From: Oidiodendron maius Zn
Lineage: Eukaryota; Ascomycota; Leotiomycetes; Myxotrichaceae
Assembly (NCBI GenBank): GCA_000827325.1
Contig: KN832872.1
Location: 1,054,001 to 1,118,000, forward strand
Direction of reading: 5' to 3'
Length of the DNA stretch: 64,000 bases
The notes beneath the pieces are model-generated. The model was not told the DNA's origin, searched no databases, and saw only the letters and a list, made by a program, of their open reading frames with translations. The stretch's first letter is position 1. Each line of letters opens with the position of its first letter. Made by a program: the position numbers and the translations under genes. Shown here in pieces: positions 1 through 11,734 of the stretch.

Positions 1-3000
1 GTGCAGAGCCTCTCCCCTATTACAGACTCTGGAAAGCTCCCAAAAGCTTGTCAAGCAGCTGTCCCCCTATATGCTAGAGGCGCACTCGCAGGTGTTCGTT
101 CCGTCTCCCTTCTTCCGAGCAATCGAACCATCTCCCACTGAGGCTCTAAGCTATAATCTCTCGGCAGCGCTGCTTTCCTTGGGCGTGAATCATGAAGGGC
201 TGCAAGAGGCTATTGCTGAGAAATTGTGGAACTACTTGGATACCTGCTCGCAAACGACCGAACGCGCTGCACAAGGTCCAAACTCTAAAACTGGGAGCAA
301 AGTTGAAATCGAAGACGCTATCCGCATCGCAACTGTTTCTCTATCTATTCATGGGTTTCTCGATGCGGCCGCTTCATATGCGAACTTTTGGAGCGCTGAC
401 GAACGACTTAACCTCATTCAGCGAATCAATACCTTATTATCGGACGATTTCTTGATCGCTGTTGAAACCGCAATTTCTACGGTCCGTAACTCGAACTCGC
501 AAAATCCTAATGTGAAAGAGTGGAAGAGATGCATTCGATATTATGCAGCCATTGGTCGTCCTCTTGGGGCTATGCTCTTGCAGCGCAGTTTCATGTGGCT
601 CCTGGTGGCCGGTTCTTCACTCCTTCTTGCAGATATCAACATGCTCCGAGGACACGATATTCTAGAACTGCTTATGTCAGGTAAAGAAATTGCCAGCCTT
701 ACTTCATCCCGCAGTGAGGAGGTGGAGTTTGACGCTATTGAGGCGTTGGCTGATATAGCTGCCGATGAGATGACGTTGCTTGACAATAGCGCTGATTACA
801 TTCGACTGGGCTCTGCATCGCAGCAAAGAGTGGCGTTTGCAGCCAAAGCAGGCGCAATTACAAGTTATCTCAACTGTGCTTTACTTAATGAAGATGCTGC
901 CGATGCCGATATTCTCATGGCATGGTTAGAACACTCTCTTGCGGACCCTCTTCAAATGGCCGACGAGACTTTAGCCAATGTTGTCCTTCGAGGCATGGCT
1001 CTGATCTCAAAGTTATCACCTGGCTATGCGTCTAATGTTAGCCGACTCCTTCCACGATTCATCGTACAAGGTGGTTCCAGTGGGCAAGCAATTTCCACCG
1101 CGTCGGCCTGTTTGGCATTTGTCCTCCAATCTCTGTCTCAGGATGCTACTATAACTACACTGTATACTCTTGGGAACGTTCTCAGTTCTTCATCTAGTGC
1201 AGAGAGGGCTCTGCTAGGTGGGCTCAACGGCGAGTCAACTCTAGATGTTGGTCTCAGTACTGGAATTTATGGCGGAAAACAATCCACCGGCAGCTTCATC
1301 TCGCTGACTACACATGGCGAGGAAGAGACTTCAGGAGTCTATACAAACGTTGTTCAAACGATCTGTGGAGTTGCCATTGGCTGCAAAGATCCAAAAATAA
1401 CGGCATTAGCCCAGTCAATGCTTCTTCAGAAGATTGAAAAGGTCAGTGAGGCTGTCGACGCACATATAATCACTGAAGCTGCCGGTTTGGCTTTGAGTGG
1501 CGGAGCACTCGATTTCCGAGGTTTGCTGAAACTCTATGCCAGGCTCGGTCATGATGGCGTGGTGCAAAATGACCCAGTTTTGCTGGCTGCAGTAAGTTAA
1601 CATTCAGTGAAATCACTAAAGATGCATCTCACTAATCTCCTCAGGTAATGAAAGGTCGGGATCATATGTCGTCGGCTCTCCGCAAGGGTTCTCCTTTATA
1701 TTCTATCTATCTTGAGCATCTTCTTGAATCCATAGTTAATATGGGTGACGTACATCAGTCGCAGAGCACTCGGGAGGCAGATACCGAAGTTGCTTCGCGC
1801 GAGATCGCCCAGCTGCTGCACCCTCTAGCCACCCTGATGTCCAATAACGACCTTGCTTCAGACGAAACCCTGGGCGAGGAGACCACGTCTCTCCTCCGTG
1901 ATGCCTGGTTCAACATCGTTGTCCACGGTTTCACCACCAACACAGATCGGGGCAAGAAATATTTGAATGAGCTCCGACACATGGCCATTCATTCAAAGCC
2001 GCTAGTCACAGAACAACGAGGAGAACAAGTCGAGAGCGACATCGAGCTCAATACCGTCCTTCGCCGAGGCATGAGCTCGGAACATGAAGTCACTCAAAAG
2101 AAAAGGTTAACATCTCTATTACCAGGGAAAGCATCAGAGATTGGTGGTTTAAGTTATCGTAAAGTCATATTTTTACAAGCTGCGTATCTTGTGGAATCGT
2201 TACGAGCAGATTCTGGCGATTGTACCAAGGCACTAATCTACTTCCTTGAGCCAAGTATGCGCAAGGGAGACATGAGTAGCGTTATGGAAGCGATTACAAT
2301 CTCGGTTATAGACACTTATTTGCGCAAGACTCTCTCTGGAACCAATCCTGATTTCACGGCACCATATATTGCGAAACAACTCGTACGGATCTTCAGTGGG
2401 TGCTGTTATCGCATTGATAGAGTACAACAAGCCGCCATGATCTGTGCTGATCGAATCATCCGCGATGTTCCATCAGCACTCTGCCAAGAATCTTCCCTCT
2501 TTGCCCTCCTAGAGTTGCTCTCTTTGATGTGGACAAGTTGTCTCGAATCTGAGACCGATGAGTACGAATGGAAGTCGTCTTTTACTTCGAGCCGTGGCAA
2601 GGTCACTGTGCAATTGTCTGATGATTATGGACTTCGTCGACGGACACTTAGCAACCTACACAAAAAGGCACGTGAGTGGGTAACTGCTGTGATGAGTATC
2701 GCACCTCTAAACATCAAGGGCCTGTTACAAACGTACCTCTCTGTCTATGAGGATGATGGAGCTTACGGGCATATCTCCCTAGGCAGGTCATTTGCATCTG
2801 AGATGGGAGCTATTGTACCAAGCACTGATCAAAGGCTCGCTGCTGTTGATCGCGTTGGGAGCCTCAACATCAACACAGCTTCCGACTTTATGGCCCAGTA
2901 CACCACTCGTCAAGAGTATCGACATGCGGAAGCGCTTCCAGAGCATGATGCAGAGTGGCTGCGGCTCATTAACCTTAGTGGACGGCAATGGCTTGGTTTC

Positions 3001-5866
3001 TCGTCTTCGAAGGTAGAACAAGAATGCCGCGATGCTGTCACAATTCTTTGCCATCTTGAGACTAGAATTAAGAGCCATAAGTTTGTTCCCATTAGCGAAC
3101 TTCGTGATATCCTTCGAAGAGCTGCAGCCTTACTTTGTCGAAGTAAGGAAGACGAGTGTGGTATCGTACAATATCTTGTCTCTATACCATTTGGAATCTT
3201 CACGAACCAGTCCGTCAAGCTTGGTATTTCTCTTTGGCTTGGGGTGATCAATGAAAATCCTCGAATGGAATCAAGAATTCTGATAGAAATAGCCCAGCAA
3301 TGGGAATCTACTGTCAATCGGAAAATGGGTGTTTTCAATTCAAAATTCCTGTAAGTTTTTACCCTTTGGCCGCTTCGTATTTGCTGATAGCTGTAGTCAT
3401 CCTGATCCGTTTTATGTCAAAGCGGAATTTGCACCAACTGACAAAACGGCACTTTCCAAGCGCCAACAGGTAGCCCATAATCTTCTTGCGCCACATATGC
3501 GACTCTTGCAATTCTTGGGAAGCCACTACAATGCGACCCGCCTTGGTTGTCCGCATATTGAAAAGTCGTTTTTGAGACTCCTAAGTATTACACTAGAGGG
3601 ATTGAAGCATGCTACGGGCCATCCACTCGCGAGAGAAATTAGGTTCCAGATTGTTCTCTTTGGACTGAAGGTGCTAAGATACAGTACTAGTGTTACTCCA
3701 GGTGCAAGATACGTGTTGAAAGATCAAATCCTCTCTGCGGCCCTGAGCTGGTTTAGTTTCGCGCCGCGTTGGTCATTCGGTGGTAATAGGCTCCAACTAA
3801 AGGCAGAGGTGCGGCTGCTTGCAGATGTATCCGCAGCACTTCAAAACGTTGCGAAGATTGGACAAAAGCCGTCAATCACGTCGAATCCACTTCATGCTAA
3901 AGAGAGCTTACTTCAAACGCTTATTGAAAGCGAGCAGTCTAGACTGAATGTGTGGCTGTATCCTTTAGGCGATTCCCATAACGCCAATCGTGGCCAAGGT
4001 TCAAAGCCTCCTTCCGAAGTAAGTTTCTACCCCTTTGTTACATTTGCCAGCTATTAATCTAAACTTAGGCAACTCTTCTTGGCCTTGTAAATACAGCGTG
4101 GACCGAGAGCGCGTCCTTGGCCATACAGCTTATAGCAAGATTCCCTTCAGCCACCAAACTGCATAAGGAAGTACGATGGCTCCTGCTCAACTCTCCTGAC
4201 AAAGCAATATCAGAGCCTGAAGCTGTTGAAATTTTACTCGGATCTGCACTACCGGACGACATCTCACATCAACTAAAGGTTAGTCAAGCCGCCGCTAAAT
4301 TATTGAACATGTACTGACAACTGCAGTACCTTCTATATTGGGCTCCCGTGAATCCCATCTCTGCAGTCTCATATTTCTTACCAGCGTATCGAAATCATCC
4401 ATTTATTCTGCAGTATGCCATGCGTGCTCTAGAAAGTCACTCTGTAGATGTAACCTTCTTCTACGTCCCTCAGATCGTCCAAACATTGCGGTATGATGCT
4501 CTCGGCTACGTTGAAAGATATATCGTCGAGACCGCCATGTCCTCTCAGCTGTTTGCCCATCAAATCATTTGGAATATGAAGGCAAATTCTTTTAAAGACG
4601 ATGACTCTCAAATTGTGAGTGTGAGGTTGATATTTCCAAAGTTTATTCTAATTAATTATCTAGCCCGATCCGGTGAAACCAACGCTTGACAAAGTCATGG
4701 CTCGAATGATTTCAGGGTTCTCTCCTGTTGATAGAGCCTTCTATGAGCGCGAATTTACATTCTTTGACGAGGTCACGAGTATTTCAGGAAAGCTCAAGCC
4801 TTTCATTAAGAGACCGAAACCCGAGAAAAAGCAGAAAATCGAAGAGGAGTTGCGCAAGATCAAGGTCGATGTCGGAGTATATTTACCGAGTAACCCAGAT
4901 GGTGTCGTGATCGGCATCGACCGGAAGTCTGGAAAGCCGCTGCAGAGTCACGCCAAGGCACCATATATGGCAACCTTCAGGATCAAGAAGAGCAGAGGCG
5001 ATGTTGAAGAAATAGACGAAATGTCGGAAGGAACAAACAAGAAAATTAGCCCAGTACCTCAGGATAACACGGTAGAAATATGGCAGTCTGCCATATTTAA
5101 AGTTGGAGACGACTGCCGTCAAGACGTCTTGGCACTTCAAATGATATCAGTTTTCCGAAACATCTTCAACAATGTCGGTCTCGATGTCTACGTTTTCCCT
5201 TATCGCGTTACGGCGACTGCGCCCGGCTGTGGTGTTATTGACGTGCTTCCAAATTCAATCTCTCGAGATATGGTTGGCCGAGAAGCTGTTAATGGTCTGT
5301 ACGACTATTTCATTTCGAAGTACGGCAACGAGGATTCCCTACGATTTCAAGAAGCTCGCAGCAATTTCGTGAAGAGTATGGCCGCATATTCTGTGATATC
5401 TTACCTTCTACAGTTCAAAGATCGGCATAATGGTAACATCATGATCGATGACGCAGGGCACATCTTGCACATCGACTTTGGGTTTTGTTTCGATATCGTC
5501 CCTGGTGGTGTTAAATTTGAGAGGGCCCCATTTAAGCTCACAAATGAGATGATTTCCGTGATGGGCGGCAGCATGGATCACCAAGCATTCAAGTGGTTCG
5601 AGGAACTGTGCGTCAAAGCGTTCCTAGCGTCTAGGCCCTACAGGGAGAAACTAAGCCAACTTGTACTTCTCATGTTGGATAGTGGCTTGCCTTGCTTTAA
5701 GCCAGAGACTATGCAGCACTTTAGAGACCGGTTCGTTATGGACCGAAGCGAGAGAGAAGCGGCCGACTTTATGAAAGGCTTGATCAAGAAGAGTCATGCT
5801 AACTATTCGACTGAGGTTTACGATAAGTTCCAGGAGATTACCAATGGCATTCCATACAATAGATAG
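1..5866 (+). CDS. STT4: Phosphatidylinositol 4-kinase, STT4 type (5' end missing)
   Basis: Type III PI 4-kinase that makes PI4P at the plasma membrane. The frame is open from base 2, so the start lies upstream. Exons: 2-1591, 1645-3350, 3397-4018, 4069-4278, 4327-4614, 4664-5866. All junctions keep frame, with introns of 46-53 bases. About 1870 residues are present against about 1900 in yeast Stt4, so only a short N-terminus is missing. The last exon holds the PI3/4-kinase catalytic domain: the GDDCRQD lead-in, the catalytic loop DRHNGN near 5420 and the DFGFCF metal-binding segment near 5475. It ends in the usual short tail after the kinase domain. The preceding exons match the helical PIK region and the long Stt4 solenoid. 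The first kinase-exon junction (4664) falls at PDPVKPTLDK, which is normal for the family. Family assignment is firm; the exact first residues cannot be seen. Confidence 0.96.
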
Positions 5867-6270
5867 TCAATCTATTCCCATTTTAGTCTCTAATTTTGCC
5901 ACCAAATGAAAGAATGGTTTCTATGTTTTGACGCAGGATGTCGTTACCAGCTGACAGGTATTAATTGCCCCGAAAATTGTAACCAAGGCGAAGTGATAAA
6001 TAATTTATTAATCCTAAGACATAAATGGTATTCAAGGTCTGCAGGCTTGGGTATATATGCATCGGTGTCTCTCTTGGTGGGACTCGCCCCAACTATTCCA
6101 AGGATGGGGGACAATTGCGTCTTTACGCTAAACGCACGGAGCGTCGTAGCATCTCCAAACTTCGTACCATCGTACGATTCTTTTACATACCTTCGACTTG
6201 AAACTCGACTGTTTATAGGATACATCGATTCTTAACTAGAGAACAAAGAATACGTGCGTCATCATACCAG
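5867..6270. other. Intergenic, STT4 to methyltransferase
   Basis: 404 bases between two plus-strand genes. Opposite-strand open frames of about 90 and 110 codons overlap here, but neither resembles a known family. I see no tRNA or repeat. It most likely holds the STT4 3' end and the methyltransferase promoter. Confidence 0.5.
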
Positions 6271-7255
6271 ATGGCTGCACAATTTACTCTCCCGAAGCAA
6301 GCGAGCACAGGCTTCAGTGATGCTTCTCACTACGACAAATATCGGCCCAGCTACCCCGTGGAAGCAGTAGAGAAGCTTCTAAAGAATATAGGTGTTGCAG
6401 GGGTGCAAAATGCGCGAATCATTGATCTTGCTTGTGGAACAGGCAAATTCACAGAGCTGCTTGCAGTAAGACCCGAAAACTACGAAATAGTAGGGATCGA
6501 GCCGCATCAGGAGATGAGAGAGCAGTTAGAGAAGAAAGGCTTGCCACGGATCAAGGTGTTGGCGGGAGACGCGTGTAATATGCCCATTGAGGATGGCTGG
6601 GGAGACGCACTGATCGCGGCACAGGTATGAATATGGATCTACTGTAGTTCGGAGGCTTGGCATATATGAACTGAAATGCTGATCACGTGCAGTCGTTTCA
6701 TTGGTTTGCAACGAATGAGGCATTGAAGGAAATTCAGAGAGTTATACGGCCAGAAGCTGCCTTTGGCATGATTTGGAACATAGAGGACTGTATGCTATTA
6801 TAACTTCTCGGAGAAGATACAGGCTGACGATCCTAGATAATGGCGCGCAAGTATGGAAAACAACCACGAAGTGGGAACAGGAGTTAAAAGACATAGTTGC
6901 AGAGATTGAAGATGGCCACCCACGATTCAGACATCTAGCCTGGCGACAAGTCTTTGAGAACCAGCAATATACCACGCCACTGCAATCGCTCAAAGGAACC
7001 TTCACTGACAAACTCCCGACATTTACTCTTCCGATAGGAGAAGATAAGGTCGAATGGGTCGTCTGGCTTAGTGATGAGGGTGTCTGGTCGAGATATAGCA
7101 CCCTTTCCCAAATTGCCAACCAGAGAAGTGAGCAGAAAGAACAGATACGGAATCGGGTGCTCAAGGTGCTGAAGGATCCTAGCACAATTCGGAACGCAGA
7201 TGGCGAGATTGCAGTGCATGGAGCAACGTATCTTGCTTGGACATCTCGACTATAG
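6271..7255 (+). CDS. Class I SAM-dependent methyltransferase (methyltransferase type 11, Crg1/Tmt1-like)
   Basis: Predicted cytosolic small-molecule methyltransferase of 289 residues. Exons: 6271-6624, 6693-6789, 6837-7255, all in frame. The start context fits the family: the N-terminus reads through DASHYDKYRPSYP, the usual beginning of this group. The SAM-binding glycine motif IIDLACGTGKFTELL is at residues 50-64, followed by the acidic IVGIEPHQEM strand that binds the ribose. Exon 2 supplies SFHWFATNEALKEI, the hallmark post-II motif of this family. The second intron splits the tyrosine codon in IWNIEDYN. The relatives include yeast Crg1 and trans-aconitate methyltransferase, but the substrate cannot be read from sequence. 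The first intron contains a CACGTG at 6684-6689. The convergent LSM6 gene ends about 200 bases downstream. Confidence 0.9.
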
Positions 7256-7453
7256 ATATCTGAATAGGTTGGGTTCTTTTGCAGTAGCAATCATAGTATC
7301 ATGTTATGTCTCAATCGTTGAATATATGACATTCCTTCCATTTTCTACCCCTGCAAGAATTACCATTTTGTTCCCTTGACGGGGCTCTCTCCTGCTGCTT
7401 TGCAAACGCTGATATAACGCCGGAACTCCTCCTCAATGCATCGGTTTTTGTGA

Positions 7454-7809
7454 TCAATCGGCCGAGATGTACATCACTAGGTGATTCATATCAGCAACGA
7501 GACTCCTCGAGCTATTTTGAGGGCTGCCAAACCATTATTGCCTCTTACGAAAGCATCTCCGTATGTTCTCCTCTTCACGCCATCAACGTGCTCCTCGGTT
7601 TTTTCTAGCGCAATGTTCATGTACCCATCGACTGATTGTAATTCCCCTCCAGTCAAACATCAGCCTCATGATCAAGATGTAGGCATAAGTGGCCAACCTT
7701 TGTAGACAACACCAGAATTCAGCTTCACTGTAACTTGGCTTCCGATTATCTCGCTGAGGAAGCTAGATGGGTCTCTGCCCTCGCCTTGTGTTGCAGTGCC
7801 GTTTTCCAT
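7454..7809 (-). CDS. LSM6: U6 snRNA-associated Sm-like protein LSm6
   Basis: A small hidden gene on the minus strand. LSm6 is a ring subunit of Lsm1-7 (mRNA decapping in the cytoplasm) and Lsm2-8 (U6 snRNA stability in the nucleus). Exons read downwards: 7809-7698, 7646-7533, 7476-7454. They splice in frame to 82 residues, the normal LSm6 length. The Sm1 motif is visible as FLSEIIGSQVTVKLNSGVVY, then G.LQSVDGYMNIALEKTEE, and the Sm2 motif as GDAFVRGNNVMYIS, ending in AD and a stop. Both introns have weak 5' splice sites (GTTGGC and GTTTGG) but good acceptors. The match runs over nearly the whole protein, so identity is firm despite each exon being under 40 codons. It lies tail-to-tail with the methyltransferase and head-to-head with the Rad60-like gene, which starts 302 bases away. 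Confidence 0.93.
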
Positions 7810-8111
7810 GACAGGTGGGTTCGATTTCTTACCCTCTAATGTAGTTCTGTACTTGCTGCAATAGGCTTAGCTTTCAAATTTCGAGGGCCTCTCTAAGACG
7901 TTGAGAAACTGTGGGATCAGTGTCGAAGGTAACGTTGGATGTTGCAAGTGAGATGTCCTTAGTGGTGTGTTGACTTTTAACGGTTGCCCGATTTTCCTCG
8001 CGTTGCCGCACCTAACGGTTCGCAACGCGCGATCTCCGTTAATTCAGGAGCCTCATTTCCCAGCACCATCCCCTTTACAAACCACTCGCTGCTGGTTTGG
8101 CTATATTTTAT

Positions 8112-9615
8112 ATGGCGGACCCCTTCGATGAGGGGCCGTCGAAAGCGGCACCCGCTCCTCCAAAGAAGAAATCACTCTTCAGCAACTCCTCCTGGTCAAA
8201 GCCTCAAGAGCCTGAAGATGGTATTGAGTTCTTCAGCAGAGCCAAAGAACTCTACCCCATACGGGTCGCGGAGGAGGAACGAAAGCGGAAAAAGAAGGTA
8301 GCTAAACAAACGCAAGAGCGGAAGAGGTCTACCGCAAGCGCGGAAAGGAAAGATTCCAGCACTCCAGAGCTCAAGCGTCGGCGCCTTTCCTCAGAAGCAG
8401 TAGGTGGGGAGAACTCTTCCGACAACTCCCCCAGTAACCAGCTACTGAACGATGTGTTTTCCTCTCATTCGTAAGTTTAGAACCGTCTACAATCTGTTAC
8501 AGATTACGTTCTAATCTAAGTACAGAAAACTAGCATATGACACACTTCCTACTGACTATGTATCTCGAACGCGCTCCCCAGGCTCTCCAGTAACTCACTC
8601 AGCGCGCTGTGGTAAAGGCCTCAATACTAAACCCGAAGCTGCCGCAAAACAAAAACCTATATCAGAGAATTATATCGCCTTAAGTGACAGTGAGGATGTG
8701 GGTAGAGTTGTGAAGAGTGGAGCTGACCAGGCTGTCATTCTTCTTGATGATGACGACGACGATGATGATATATATGTGGCCGAGCGTATAATATCTCAGT
8801 TTGAGGAAGAAGACCCTCAAATGTCTGACGAAGAGTTTCCCGAGCTTGTCCAACGAGCGCGAGAAAGAGAGAGGCAGAAGGAGCAGGAGCGTCTCAATAC
8901 TGCGATGGCCTTCGCGGGAAAGAATCATGTCAACGAATTGACTGTATCGGCAGTAGATGATGTTTTCCAAGATATCAATACCCCTGAAGTCGACCCAATT
9001 GTTGAGATTTTGGTTACCTCGTATATGGAGGGCACAAATCCTCTCCTGGTCCGAAGGAGGCTCAATCAACGCCTCAAAGAAGTCAGACTGAGCTGGTGCG
9101 ACAAACAACTTCTACAAGGCGTGCCTCTACCACCACAATTCAGAGCTTCGGTATTTCTCACGTGGAATGGGAAAAGATTGTTTGATGCGTCTACTTGCAA
9201 GCATCTAGGTGTCAAGTTGGGCACAGATGGGAAGTTTTCTACCGAGGGAGACGGATTTGATGACAATGGGCGATTGCACTTCGAGGCCTGGACGGAAGAC
9301 CTGTTTATAGCCTACCAGCGCCAAAATCAATTGCAGCAGGATAGTGCCGAGAATGAGCCAGAGCCAGAGCTGGCTCAGGAACCTTCCGGGAGGATAAAAT
9401 TGCTGTTAAAGGCAAGAGATATGGAACCATTCCGGTTGAGAGTGAAGCCGACCACATCTGTTGAGAAGATGGCCTTAGCATTCCGCACAGACAAGAACAT
9501 ACCTAAGGAAAAGGAAATTGCACTGTATTTCGATGGAGATAGGCTTGATCCGGCTCTGAGGGTCGCGGACTCAGAGCTGGATGATATGGATACCATTGAG
9601 GTGCATATTCGATAG
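8112..9615 (+). CDS. Rad60/Esc2/NIP45-like protein with SUMO-like domains
   Basis: Predicted nuclear genome-stability factor of the RENi (Rad60-Esc2-NIP45) family, which act with SUMO ligases and Smc5/6. Exons 8112-8470 and 8526-9615 give 482 residues. The ATG at 8112 (MADPFDEG) is taken as the start because the frame before it has no ATG. The basic, lysine-rich N-terminus (residues 55-100) is low complexity and probably a nuclear localisation signal. Residues 190-201 read VILL followed by eight aspartates, a textbook SUMO-interacting motif. A first degenerate SUMO-like fold lies around residues 275-385 (VEILVTSYMEG to the FEAWTEDL segment). A clear C-terminal Rad60-SLD ubiquitin-like domain lies around residues 410-482 (IKLLLKARD to DTIEVHIR). 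It lacks a C-terminal Gly-Gly, as expected. It shares a short promoter with LSM6. Confidence 0.9.
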
Positions 9616-10001
9616 GGGTTTAGGAGTTACGCTGTGATATGGACAAGGAAAGATACCCGGAGTTAAGCTGGGCCATAGGAACGAGATGGCGGGGAGTGGG
9701 ATTTTCAGTTTACTATAATTTGTAATCAAAAGTTGTCAGTTATAGAAGGGATATTAATTTTTCGAAAAAAAGGCGGAAACAGTAAATGTTCGCAAATGTG
9801 GTGGTGTTGGCTGTAAATCGATACCCAATGACGACAAGAGCTGAAGGTTTTTATTCCCTGCCAACCTTCGTTCCTGCTAGCTCGATGCCTTTCCCCGCGC
9901 AAACTCACAAATCTTTTTAACATGTTCATGTAGTCTTTATTCAGTTCCTGCAATTGTATGCATATTATTATTCAGGCTGTCCATGAGCTGTCCAGATAAC
10001 A
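9616..10001. other. Intergenic, Rad60-like to CDF transporter
   Basis: 386 bases between two plus-strand genes. I see only an AT-rich 3' end and a promoter-like stretch, with no gene or repeat. Confidence 0.5.
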
Positions 10002-11734
10002 ATGTTTTCATACGACCATGCTGGCGAATCACCCCCAAAATTTGGCCGCATCCCGCGCCTACATGGCTTCCTCCCACTGAGCGGTGATGTGAACTCAATG
10101 GCAACCCACGGCCAGGGAGTTCTGGGCGCCCTGATAAGAACGCAGTCTAATACTTCCTTACACAGACCTCCTTCTGTTGTGTGGAACAGAGCTACGCCAG
10201 ATGATGAGGAACATGGACCCCGCCGGCTGTCGCAGGATGGAGATATCGAGGACTTCAGGCGCAGTGATGAACGGCGCCTAAGCGCCATGCTCAATGGTCC
10301 TCAGATGAGGAGTCAGAGACTTATTGGGAATAGCAATCCTCGGTACCGCTGGGAGAGGTATTGGAAAACTAAGGACGAGCTTAGAGCTATGAAGAAACCA
10401 ATGTTCGTATGCATTTGCGTTACCCTTTCGAGACATTCAAGTTAACAGAAATGTAATAGACGGCAGTATTATGAACGCACCAATTCCTTAATACAGCAGT
10501 ATGTATACATTGATCGATTGCTTGATTCATCACTCCCACACGACCTGCTGAACGAGTACACCAATACAACCAGCTCTGGAATGGGCATGGTTGAGGTCCC
10601 GCCTACGATATGCGAGGAGGGTGACGCGGCGATACACGCCAATGGAAATTCACCTGCAAAGAAACTCAAGAGAACGCCTCGAGAACTCTACAGACTCTCT
10701 AATGAACAAACTCCACTGCTAGATGGGGATAGTGATGCTGAAAATGGCGGGCCGAAGGCCGACATCCCAGCAGTGGAGGATGATATGGTCGAGAGTGGAG
10801 ATAGGATTGTGCGGATTGCAATATATGTCAACCTTGCGGCGAACGCAGTTCTCTTGGCCGGAAAGATTGTTGTGATTCTTCTCACTAGCTCTCTGTCAGT
10901 TCTGGCGTCCCTCGTTGATGCCGCACTTGATTTCCTCTCGACGGCTATTGTATGGACTACCACGCGGATGATCGAGAGGCAGGACCAATATCAATATCCC
11001 GTCGGCCGGAGACGACTGGAGCCTGTTGGAGTACTAGTCTTCTCTGTGGTCATGGTCACGGCGTTCGTGCAGGTTGCACTCGAATGTTTGAATCGTTTGA
11101 ACTCGGATGATCATCAACTAGTTGAGCTGGGCATCCCAGCGCTCGTAATAATGTTGGGCACTGTCTTTGTTAAGGCACTATGTTGGCTTTGGTGCCGGCT
11201 GGTTAAGAACTCAAGCGTCCAAGCACTCGCTCAAGATGCTATGACAGACATCGTCTTTAACGTCTTCAGCATTATCTTTCCCCTCAGTAAGCCATCACTA
11301 GTCATACGTATAACGTTACTAATACTCTTCCAGTCGGCTTCTACATGAAGCTATGGTGGCTTGACGCGCTAGGAGGCTTGCTACTATCACTATATGTCAT
11401 TTTCAACTGGGCCGGGACATCAGCAAGTCACATCCGCAACCTCACTGGGGCAGCAGCAACAGCAGATGAGCGCAATGTGCTCCTGTATCTAACCATGCGT
11501 TTCGCAAAGACCATCAAGCAGATCCAAGGTTTGCAAGCGTACCACTCCGGCGACAAGCTCAATGTCGAGGTCGATATCGTTCTAGACGAAAACATGAGCC
11601 TACGGGACAGCCACGATCTGGGTGAATCGCTGCAATACGTTTTAGAGTCAGTGCCAATTGTAGACCGGGCCTTTGTGCATCAGGACTATGCGGGGTGGAA
11701 TCTTCCCACGCACATGGAGCAGCAGGGAAGCTAA
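10002..11734 (+). CDS. Cation diffusion facilitator, Mn-type (DxxxD)
   Basis: Membrane divalent-cation/proton exchanger of 541 residues. Exons: 10002-10406, 10467-11286, 11334-11734. A long hydrophilic N-terminus (about 245 residues) precedes the membrane domain, including YYERTNSLIQQYVYIDRLLDSSLPHDL, typical of the fungal Mn-CDF group. The six-helix CDF core starts near residue 250. The metal site in TM2 is DAALD (residues 286-290) and in TM5 DAMTD (392-396). Two DxxxD motifs, rather than HxxxD, mark the manganese-specific branch of the family. The third exon carries TM6 and the C-terminal ferredoxin-like domain (DKLNVEVDIVLDENMSL, then DRAFVHQDY). By family it should export Mn2+ or sequester it into an organelle; the compartment is not evident. 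The splice at 10406/10467 (MF to YYERTN) is the least certain junction, as acceptors one or two codons away also exist. Confidence 0.92.
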
